From positions 1 to 13,533 of the forward strand of contig DGBP01000056.1 in assembly GCA_002384855.1 (NCBI GenBank): 13,533 nucleotides of DNA, in the 5' to 3' direction. Below the pieces are notes generated by a model that was not told where the DNA came from, ran no database searches, and saw only the letters and a list, made by a program, of their open reading frames with translations. Both the position numbers and the translations under genes were made by a program. Source of the DNA: Nocardioidaceae bacterium UBA4001. GTDB taxonomy: Bacteria > Actinomycetota > Actinomycetes > Propionibacteriales > Nocardioidaceae. Positions 1 through 6,739 of this stretch are shown here, piece after piece; the first letter of the stretch is position 1, and every line of letters begins with the position of its first letter.

Positions 1-16
1 GATCCACCCACTGCAG

Positions 17-45
17 AAGGGCCCTGGCTTCGGCCGGGGCCCTTT
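17..45 (+). terminator. Hairpin terminator with UUCG loop
   Basis: Bases 17-28 pair with 33-44 to give a 12-bp stem (one G-T wobble) closed by a TTCG tetraloop, followed by TTT and then C. This is the usual form of a GC-rich actinobacterial intrinsic terminator. The short T run lies on the plus-strand side, so it probably ends a plus-strand gene left of the window. It could also stop the leftward cupin transcript coming from position 129. Structure is seen directly; direction is inferred. Confidence 0.75.
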
Positions 46-128
46 CGCATGCCCGGGGCGCTGCGGCGTGCCCGGCACCGCGGGGGCGGCGGCCGGTCAG
101 GTTGCGGCGTCGCGGAGAGCGTCGACGT

Positions 129-557
129 TCACGGTCGGTACGGCGCCGCCGCACGCGCGATCACCGCGAAGGACGGCTCGTCGGTGGGGTTGCTCTCGCG
201 GTGCACCGTGTGTGCCGGCACGAGCACGAAGTCGCCGGCGCCCGCGTCGAGCGGCCCCTGACCGCCCTCGAACTCCAGGCGGAGCACCCCGGAGACGACG
301 TACAGGCATGTCTCGTTGCGGTCGTGGTGGTGCCAGCCGGACACGGCTCCCGGCGCCGTCTCGACGAGGCCCGCCCACAGCCCCGGGGTCTCGAAGGCCC
401 GCTTCCGGAGCATGCCCGGGGTGGGGTCGGACGGGGTCAGCTCGTCGTGGCGCCCCACCTGGATCGGTTCGCTCTTGACTGCAGGCTGCCGTGCACGGGT
501 CGCCGCGGCCAGCACCTCGGGGAGCCCCGCACGACCAGAACGCGAATCGCCGGCCAC
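129..557 (-). CDS. Small cupin-domain protein
   Basis: Single-domain cupin of up to 142 residues, probably a cytosolic metal-dependent enzyme or binding protein; the substrate cannot be told. Cupin motif 1 lies at about residues 74-90 (GWHHHDRNE, with His76, His78 and Glu82 as expected metal ligands). Motif 2 lies at 108-123 (GDFVLVPAHTVHRESN, with His119). No signal peptide or membrane segment is seen. It follows the livF-like gene after 40 bp on the same strand, so read-through from the transporter operon is possible, but a hairpin sits between them. The start is uncertain. The GTG at 557 lies inside that hairpin and has GGGAG directly abutting it with no spacer. Internal GTG codons at residues 15 and 34 or the ATG at residue 49 could be the true start; the cupin core begins near residue 60, so all keep the fold. 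Confidence 0.75.
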   Translation of the reverse strand: MAGDSRSGRAGLPEVLAAATRARQPAVKSEPIQVGRHDELTPSDPTPGMLRKRAFETPGLWAGLVETAPGAVSGWHHHDRNETCLYVVSGVLRLEFEGGQGPLDAGAGDFVLVPAHTVHRESNPTDEPSFAVIARAAAPYRP

Positions 558-579
558 CTCCCGGACAGGGGACGTGGCC
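552..579 (-). terminator. Hairpin between livF-like gene and cupin gene
   Basis: GGCCAC at 552-557 pairs with GTGGCC at 574-579. Inside this, TCCC (559-562) pairs with GGGA (569-572) around a 6-nt loop, with one C-C mismatch between the two stems. A competing smaller hairpin at 577-594 (7 bp, 4-nt loop) lies just before the livF-like stop codon. There is no T tract. It may be a weak terminator or processing point at the end of the transporter operon. It also covers the apparent cupin start codon, so it could limit cupin translation. Confidence 0.4.
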
Positions 580-597
580 GGCGACGGCGCCGGTGGC

Positions 598-1370
<773 letters not shown>

Positions 1371-1374
<4 letters not shown>

Positions 1375-2330
1375 TGGGCCTCCTCCTCGTTCTTCACGTG
1401 CTCCTCCTGAGCCTCTTGGAGGATCTTCTCCTCCTCCTCGAAGTCGAGGACCTGGTCGTGGTGGGACCCGAGGTAGGCGTCGATCACCCGCTGGTCGGCC
1501 ATCACCGAGTCCGGCGGGCCCTCGGCGATCACCTGGCCCTGGGCCATCACGATGACCCAGTCGGAGATGTCGCGGACCATGTCCATGTCGTGCTCGACGA
1601 AGAACACGGTCATGCCGTCCTCGCGCAGCGACTTCACATGGCCCAGCAGGGACTGCTTCAGTGCGGGGTTCACGCCCGCCATCGGCTCGTCGAGCATGAT
1701 CAGCTCCGGCTCGACCATCAGCGCTCGCGCCATCTCGAGCAGCTTGCGCTGACCGCCGGACAGCGAGCCCGCGAAGTCGTCGCGCTTGGCGTCGAGCTTG
1801 AACCGCTGGAGGATCGCCCCTGCACGCTCGGTGTTCGCCTTCTCCTGGGCTCGCCAGAAGAACGGGAACATCGCCCGCGCCAGGCTCTCGCCGGACTGCC
1901 CGGTGGCGCCGATGCGCATGTTCTCGATGACGGTGAGCTTCGCGAGCACCTTGGTCAGCTGGAAGGTGCGGACCATGCCGAGCCGGGCGACCTTGTAGGC
2001 CGACATCCCGGCCAGGCTCTTGCCGTTGAAGGTCCAGCGGCCGGTGTTGGGCCTGTCGAAGCCGGTGAGCAGGTTGAAGAAGGTCGTCTTCCCGGCGCCG
2101 TTGGGACCGATCAGCGCGGTGATCGCGCCGCGCTGGATCTCGACGTGGGCCACGTCGACGGCCTTGAGGCCGCCGAACTGGCGGGTGACCTCGTCTGCCA
2201 CGACGATCGGGTCCGGCTTCGGGGCACCCGGCTCGTGCTCGACGCTCGCGAGCGCCTTGCGGGCCTCGGCGGCCCGGCCGCGGTCGACGTACTCGCTGCC
2301 GGAGGCAGGGGCGGTGGTGTCAGCGGGCAT
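1371..2330 (-). CDS. livG: Branched-chain amino acid ABC transporter ATPase, LivG type
   Basis: The second ATPase subunit of the importer, pairing with the LivF-like subunit below the membrane. Length is 319 residues against about 255 normally. Walker A GPNGAGKT is at 75-82, signature LSGGQRK at 190-196, Walker B LIMLDE at 210-215 and the switch His in VEHD at about 247. The extra length comes from a polar N-terminal extension of roughly 40 residues before the first strand and a glutamate-rich tail after residue 295 (FEEEEKILQEAQEEH and on), likely helical; no function is known to me for either. The ATG at 2330 overlaps the end of the livM-like gene by 11 bp, with GGGAG about ten bases upstream. 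An internal start would remove only the N-terminal extension. Confidence 0.93.
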
Positions 2331-3315
2331 CGATCGCCAGCTCCCTTCGGTCTCCGAAGATCCCTTGTGGTCGGAAGATCATCAGCAGCATCAGCGCGAG
2401 ACCCATGATGATCAGACGCATCAGGCTGGCCTGCTGGTTGGTCATGATCCACTCCGGCATGAACGGGTCGGCACCCCGCGTGAGAATCCCGAAGAACAGG
2501 TCGAGGAACGTGATCAGGAACCAGAAGACGATCGACCCGACGACCGGTCCGAGCACCCGGGCGGCGCCACCGAGCAGCAGCACGGTGTAGGCGAAGAACG
2601 TCGTGTCGGTCGCGACCCAGGTGGGGTTCATGTTGGTGTGCTGCAGCGCGACGTAGAAGCCGGCCACCGCGCCGAAGAGACCACCGATGATCAGCGACTG
2701 CATCTTGTAGGAGTACACGTTCTTGCCGAGGCTGCGCACGGCGTCCTCGTCCTCGCGGATGCCCTTCAGCACGCGGCCCCACGGGCTGCGCATGAGCAGC
2801 CAGACCACGACGACCCCGATCGCGACGAGGATCCAGCCGCTGAACAGCAGCCAGAAGTCGAAGGGTCGCCATGCCACGATCCCGAGGTCGACCCGCGAGC
2901 TGAACGGGTTCATCTCGACGAAGGTGCGCTGGAAGTTGATCAGGCCGTCCTGGCCGCCGAACCACTTCAGCAGTGTCACCGACCCCAGGGTCTGTCTGAT
3001 GATCTCCGCCGCGGCGATCGTGACGATCGCGAGGTAGTCGGCCCGTAGCCGCAGCGTCGGGATGCCGAGGAGGAGGGCGAGGACCACCGAGAGTCCGAGG
3101 CCGAGCGCGATGCCGACCCAGAACGACAGGCCCCAGGTGGCGACCGAGGCGGCCATGAAGTAGCCACCGATCGCCATGAACCCGGCCTGGCCGAAGTTGA
3201 GCAGGCCGGTGTAGCCGAACTGCACGTTGAGGCCGATCGCGGCGAGGGCGTAGACGACGGCGGTGGGGCCCAGCGCCTGCTGGAGGGACCCACTGAGCAG
3301 GTTGAGGATGTCCAT
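2320..3315 (-). CDS. livM: Branched-chain amino acid ABC transporter permease, LivM type
   Basis: Integral membrane permease of 331 residues, the usual LivM length, with about eight to nine hydrophobic segments. LivM hallmarks are visible: GLNVQFGYTGLLNFGQAGF near residue 28, the LRADYLAIVTIAAAEIIRQ stretch near 90-108, a cytoplasmic coupling loop around GIREDEDAVRSLGKN, and the closing RPQGIFGDRRE. It should form the translocation pore with the LivH-like permease. The ATG at 3315 has AAGGAG six bases upstream and follows the livH-like stop by 16 bp, so the two are cotranscribed. The 3' end overlaps the livG-like start. Family call is secure; the substrate is inferred. Confidence 0.93.
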   Translation of the reverse strand: MDILNLLSGSLQQALGPTAVVYALAAIGLNVQFGYTGLLNFGQAGFMAIGGYFMAASVATWGLSFWVGIALGLGLSVVLALLLGIPTLRLRADYLAIVTIAAAEIIRQTLGSVTLLKWFGGQDGLINFQRTFVEMNPFSSRVDLGIVAWRPFDFWLLFSGWILVAIGVVVVWLLMRSPWGRVLKGIREDEDAVRSLGKNVYSYKMQSLIIGGLFGAVAGFYVALQHTNMNPTWVATDTTFFAYTVLLLGGAARVLGPVVGSIVFWFLITFLDLFFGILTRGADPFMPEWIMTNQQASLMRLIIMGLALMLLMIFRPQGIFGDRRELAIDAR

Positions 3316-3331
3316 GAGGTTCTCCTTGGCC

Positions 3332-4684
3332 CTATCCGACGCGCTCGGCGCGACCGAGCAGGCCCTGGGGACGGAACAGCAGGGCGAGGATCAGCACGAG
3401 GAGCGCGCCGACGAACTTCAGCTCGGCGGGTACGACGAGCGTGGAGACCTCGATGAAGATCCCGATGATGAACGAGCCGAGGATCGCGCCCCAGACCGTG
3501 CCGAGACCGCCGAGGACGACGGCCGCGAAGACCAGCAGCAGGATCTTGAAGCCGATCTGGTAGTCGAAGCCCTGGGTCATGCCGAGCAGCACGCCGGAGA
3601 GGCCGGCGAGACCTGCGCCGACGGCCCACACGACTGAGATGACCCGATCCACGTTGATGCCGGAGGAGGCCGCCAGGGCGGGGTTGTCCGACACAGCCCG
3701 GGTTGCCTTGCCCAGCCGGGTCTTGGCGATCGCCAGGGTCACCGCCACGAGCACGATCGTCGAGAAGATGATCACGCCGACGTCCTTGGGCGTGATCAGC
3801 ACCGGGCCGATCGACCACGGGGAGGGGCTGGTCCACTGCGAGTAGTTGTGGTTCGCCGCGCCGGCGAAGTACTGGTACAGGTTGCGCAGGAAGATCGAGA
3901 GACCGATGCTCACGATCATCGCGGCGATCAGGCCGGTGCCGCGGCGCCGCAGGGGTTTCCAGAGCGCCTTGTCCTGGGCCCACCCGAAGAGCGTGGACAT
4001 CACCATCGCCACGGCGATCGCGGTGACCATCGTGATGTTCATGCCGCCGACGGTGATGTTGCCCGGCAGCCGGTCGATGAAGAGCGCGATCAGGGCGCCG
4101 AAGGTGATCAGCTCGCCGTGCGCGAAGTTCGTCAGGCCCGTCGTGCCGAAGATCATCGACAGGCCCAGTGCGGCCATCGCCAGCAACAGGGAGAAGACCA
4201 GGCCGCCGACCCCGAGCTGGAGGGCCCGCACCGCCCAGCCGGTGCCGACGGTGCCCTCACCGATCGGGAAGGTCACCGAGATGTCGGCCGAGATCTTGAC
4301 CTGGCGCTCCAGCTCGACCTGGTCGGGGTTGCGGAGCTCGGTGCCCTCGGGGAGGGTCGACTCGTCCAGCTTGATCGTGTAGGTCTCGCCGACCACGTCG
4401 ATGTCGGCACCGAGCGGGATCACGAACAGCCCGTCGGCGTCCGACGTTGCCTCGCCCACCAGCTCGCCGGCATCGTCCTCGACCGAGATCTGCACGCCCT
4501 CGACCGGTGCCGGTGGCTTCTCCCGCGTGTCGACCAGCTTGCCCTTGACGTCGATCGTGTCGTCGTCGGCGCTCGTGGCCACGGTGGCGGGCGGGGTTGC
4601 CGCCTGCGCGTTGCCGGAGATGCCGAGGACGGTGAACAACGTCATCAAGACAAGCGCCGCGGCACTGCTCTGACGCACTCGCAC
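3332..4684 (-). CDS. livH: LivH-type permease with N-terminal signal peptide and Ig-like domain
   Basis: Membrane permease of an amino-acid importer, 450 residues from the GTG at 4684. The C-terminal 300 or so residues are a standard LivH: GLSMIFGTTGLTNFAHGEL, the coupling loop around TRAVSDNPALAASSGIN, and the terminal RPQGLLGRAE. Ahead of it lie a Sec-type signal peptide (two Arg near the start, hydrophobic core ALVLMTLFTVLGI, likely cleavage after GNAQA near residue 28) and a roughly 100-residue polar beta-rich domain (about 39-141) resembling carboxypeptidase-regulatory or Ig-like folds, which should lie outside the membrane. I chose GTG 4684 because GGGAG lies five bases upstream and a TATAGT -10 box lies about 38 bases upstream; the longer reading frame to 4795 would begin before that promoter. 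First gene of the operon. Confidence 0.88.
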   Translation of the reverse strand: MRVRQSSAAALVLMTLFTVLGISGNAQAATPPATVATSADDDTIDVKGKLVDTREKPPAPVEGVQISVEDDAGELVGEATSDADGLFVIPLGADIDVVGETYTIKLDESTLPEGTELRNPDQVELERQVKISADISVTFPIGEGTVGTGWAVRALQLGVGGLVFSLLLAMAALGLSMIFGTTGLTNFAHGELITFGALIALFIDRLPGNITVGGMNITMVTAIAVAMVMSTLFGWAQDKALWKPLRRRGTGLIAAMIVSIGLSIFLRNLYQYFAGAANHNYSQWTSPSPWSIGPVLITPKDVGVIIFSTIVLVAVTLAIAKTRLGKATRAVSDNPALAASSGINVDRVISVVWAVGAGLAGLSGVLLGMTQGFDYQIGFKILLLVFAAVVLGGLGTVWGAILGSFIIGIFIEVSTLVVPAELKFVGALLVLILALLFRPQGLLGRAERVG

Positions 4685-4721
4685 GGAAACTCCCGTCGCT
4701 CTTCCAGATGTCCGGGGCGGG

Positions 4722-4727
4722 ACTATA
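4722..4727 (-). promoter_or_regulatory. Putative -10 box for the transporter operon
   Basis: On the minus strand the hexamer TATAGT sits about 38 bases before the chosen GTG start of the livH-like gene, in an otherwise very GC-rich spacer. The hexamer 17 bases further upstream (GTGGTC) is a poor -35, as is common in actinobacteria. It would give a leader of roughly 30 bases. The rest of the 213-bp gap (4685-4897) contains a direct repeat GGGGAGCC at 4818-4825 and 4862-4869 and nothing else I can name. Confidence 0.5.
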
Positions 4728-4897
4728 GCGGCAGGTGTGACCCGGACCACTTCACGCCTGGTGTCTTCCCCCGGAACTGCCATGCCCGGGATCACCCTAG
4801 AGCGACACTCCGGGTTCGGGGAGCCTTACCTGGCAACAATGCTGCAACGGCTTCGGTCGTTGGGGAGCCCAAGTACGACGGAGTGAGTGGCGCGTGC

Positions 4898-5656
4898 TCA
4901 GGAGAGGACGATCACCAGGCCGGTCAGCGCGGGAGCCACGAGCAGGGCGGGCAGGAGGTCGCCGACGGGCAGCTGCTTGATGCGCAGCAGCCGGAGCGCG
5001 ACGCCGACGAGCATGAGGCCGCCGGTCGTCGTGAGGGCGGCGAGGTGCGCGTCGGGCAGCACGTCGCCGGCCAGGACACCGAGCAGGGTCAGCGATCCCT
5101 GGACGGCGAGCAGGGCGATCGCGCTCGCGGCGACGCCCCAGCCGAGCGACGCGGCGAAGGCGATGGCCGCGAACCCGTCGAGGGCCGCCTTCAGGAAGAG
5201 CTGGTCGGGCCCGTTGCCGAGCCCGTCGTTGAGGGAGCCCAGGATGGTCAACGGGCCCACGCAGAACACCAGCGAGCTGGTGACGAAGCCCTCGACGAAG
5301 CGCTGGCGCTCCGCGCTCTCCTCCCGGGCACCGGCGCGGGCGGTCAGTCGGCTCTGGAGCCAGGCGCCGAACCCCTCGAGGCGGTCCTCGATGCGCATGA
5401 TCGACCCGACGATGCCGCCGATGATCAGCGAGCCGAGGACGATGAGCATCGGCGCGCTGTCGCCGACCGCCGCGGCCCAGGCCGGGTCGCTGATGCTGGC
5501 CGCGGAGGAGGCAGCGATGAGCAGGGTCACCAGGCCCAGCCCGTCGGTGACGACGTCACGGGTGCGGTGGGTCAGCCGGTGCCCGAGCAGTACGCCGATC
5601 ACGGTGCCGATCAGCACGGTGATCACGTTGACGAGCGTGCCCAGACCAGGGAACAC
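4898..5656 (-). CDS. DUF554 family membrane protein
   Basis: Integral membrane protein of 252 residues, matching the usual DUF554 length (about 225-250; E. coli YqgA and B. subtilis YdfK belong here). Function is not established for the family. Diagnostic stretches are the N-terminal GLGTLVNVITVLIGTVIG, the IGGIVGSIMRIEDRLEGFG segment near residue 80-98, and the most conserved core FCVGPLTILGSLNDGLGN near 131-148, followed by KAALDGFAAIAFAASLGWG. About six to seven hydrophobic segments are seen. The GTG start at 5656 has AGAGGAGG four to five bases upstream, which settles the start. It is divergent from the GNAT gene and separated by 213 bp from the transporter operon, so it is probably its own transcription unit. 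Confidence 0.88.
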   Translation of the reverse strand: MFPGLGTLVNVITVLIGTVIGVLLGHRLTHRTRDVVTDGLGLVTLLIAASSAASISDPAWAAAVGDSAPMLIVLGSLIIGGIVGSIMRIEDRLEGFGAWLQSRLTARAGAREESAERQRFVEGFVTSSLVFCVGPLTILGSLNDGLGNGPDQLFLKAALDGFAAIAFAASLGWGVAASAIALLAVQGSLTLLGVLAGDVLPDAHLAALTTTGGLMLVGVALRLLRIKQLPVGDLLPALLVAPALTGLVIVLS

Positions 5657-5691
5657 CGGTCCTCCTCTACCGAACGGACATATCTAGGCGT

Positions 5692-5704
5692 AATCTGTCA
5701 GATT
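5692..5704. promoter_or_regulatory. Perfect 13-bp palindrome, candidate operator
   Basis: AATCTG-T-CAGATT is an exact inverted repeat with a single central base. It lies 36 bp upstream of the DUF554 gene and about 115 bp upstream of the divergent GNAT gene, inside a short AT-richer patch where promoter elements are expected. Position and symmetry suggest a repressor or activator site. No regulator in this window obviously fits it. Confidence 0.4.
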
Positions 5705-5740
5705 GCAGGCTCGGTGGGGGCGACGGGGACCACACCGGTG

Positions 5741-5766
5741 AGACGGCCCGTTACGGCGGGCCTTCT
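5741..5766 (+). terminator. Hairpin in the DUF554/GNAT divergent region
   Basis: GGCCCG (5745-5750) pairs with CGGGCC (5757-5762) around a TTACGG loop. The stem extends after one mismatch through AGA/TCT to 5741 and 5766. It lies about 53 bp before the GNAT start in the likely leader. It could act as an attenuator or an operator; no poly-T follows. Confidence 0.35.
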
Positions 5767-5819
5767 CTGGGCAGCATCGCGAGTGAGCACGACGATCACG
5801 ATCCATGGAGGGGTGTGCT

Positions 5820-6416
5820 GTGTCCCGTTCTCCCGTGCAGGTGCGCGAGGCCATGCCTGAGGACGCCACTGCGGTGGTGGCCGCCTGGGGGACGATCCGC
5901 AGGACCAGCACCGAACGCGGGGTGGCGACCTCCTCGGAGGAGGCGGCCAACGGGATCGCCCGGGTCGCGGCCGACCCCGACGAGCGCCTGCTGGTCGGGC
6001 TGGTGGACGACCAGGTCGTCGGAGTGGCGCACCTGCTGCGTGCGGCGGCCTCTCCGCTGAACACCGAGAGCGCGATCTACCTCACGCACCTGAACGTCCT
6101 CGACGGACACCGCCGTCACGGCGTCGGCAAGGCCCTGATCGAGGCCGCGGTCTCGTGGGCCGAGGAGAAAGACACCCCGCACCTGCTCGCGGCCGCCTCG
6201 GTCCACTCCCGCGACGCGAACCGGTTCATGGCTCGCCTCGGGCTCGCCCAGATCGCGATCGTCCGCGGTGCGACCGTCCCGGCGCTGCGCGCGAAGCTCC
6301 CGGTGGAGCCGCCGCCCGGCGCGATGGTCAGCAGCCGCAACCAGCGCAGCGTCGGCCAGGTCCTCGCCCAGCGCCGGTTGCAGCGCCGCGCGCAGCAGTC
6401 GGCGCAGGTCCGCTAG
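5820..6416 (+). CDS. GNAT family N-acetyltransferase
   Basis: Cytosolic acetyl-CoA-dependent acetyltransferase of 198 residues; the acceptor cannot be told. The GNAT core spans about residues 6-155. Strand beta4 and the pyrophosphate-binding loop are clear at YLTHLNVLDGHRRHGVGKAL (about 87-106), whose RRHGVG is the Q/R-x-x-G-x-G/A motif A. ANRFMARLGLAQ near 138-149 fits the following helix. The last 30 or so residues are basic and Gln/Arg-rich, beyond the usual fold. I chose the GTG at 5820 because GGAGGGG (5806-5812) sits seven bases before it; the in-frame ATG at 5805 overlaps that ribosome-binding site. The stop lies three bases from the end of the decayed thioesterase gene on the other strand. 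Confidence 0.85.
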   Translation: MSRSPVQVREAMPEDATAVVAAWGTIRRTSTERGVATSSEEAANGIARVAADPDERLLVGLVDDQVVGVAHLLRAAASPLNTESAIYLTHLNVLDGHRRHGVGKALIEAAVSWAEEKDTPHLLAAASVHSRDANRFMARLGLAQIAIVRGATVPALRAKLPVEPPPGAMVSSRNQRSVGQVLAQRRLQRRAQQSAQVR

Positions 6417-6419
6417 GGC

Positions 6420-6707
6420 TCAGGCACCCTTCTTCGCCGGCACGAGCGCGCAGGCGATGCCGAGGCTCTCGGCGAGCACCACCGAGGCGCCGCCGTGGAG
6501 CAGGCCGTACGGCTGGGTGTTGCCCTCGACCGGCATCGTCCCCACCACGCGCTCGCTCCGGGGTGGCCTCGAGCAGCTCGATGCCCATCGTGTCGCCGAG
6601 GGCGCCCATGGGGAGCTGCCGGAGGAACTCGGCGTGCTCGGGGGTGTCCGTCGTGGGGATGGTCTCGGGGTTGATGGGGCGACTTCGCCGCCGCCACCAC
6701 TGGTCAC
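6420..6707 (-). pseudogene. Decayed PaaI-type hotdog thioesterase
   Basis: Hotdog-fold acyl-CoA thioesterase remnant. Frame one from the GTG at 6707 gives MTSGGGGEVAP. A second frame continues with INPETIPTTDTPEHAEF and LRQLPMGALGDTMGIELLEA. The first frame then resumes with RVVGTMPVEGNTQPYGLL and HGGASVVLAESLG, where HGG is the hotdog active-site region. The first shift fits loss of one base in the GGGG run at 6676-6679; the second fits a 4-bp tandem duplication, GCTCGCTC at 6551-6558. Together they restore frame. The protein stops at ALVPAKKGA, about half way through the usual 140 residues, right beside the convergent GNAT stop, so the C-terminal strands are gone. Sequencing error could explain the shifts but not easily the missing end. 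Confidence 0.75.
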
Positions 6708-6727
6708 GTCCGGGGGGTGGTCCCGGA

Positions 6728-6733
6728 TAAGGT
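6728..6733 (+). promoter_or_regulatory. -10 box for apparently leaderless polA
   Basis: TAAGGT matches the actinobacterial TANNNT -10 pattern. Six bases separate it from the GTG start codon at 6740, the distance expected if transcription begins on the start codon itself. No good -35 is visible 17-19 bases upstream. This region is shared with the 5' end of the divergent thioesterase remnant. Confidence 0.5.
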
Positions 6734-6739
6734 CGGGGC

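Noticed and set aside
4685..4795. Upstream extension of the livH-like reading frame to an ATG at 4795
   Set aside because: The extra 37 residues precede a good ribosome-binding site and lie across the likely -10 box; a signal peptide starts properly at the GTG at 4684.
3848..5860. 670-residue open frame on the plus strand
   Set aside because: It runs antisense through the livH-like gene and DUF554 gene and across their spacer, with Asp/Arg/Gln/His-rich low-complexity sequence and no motif.
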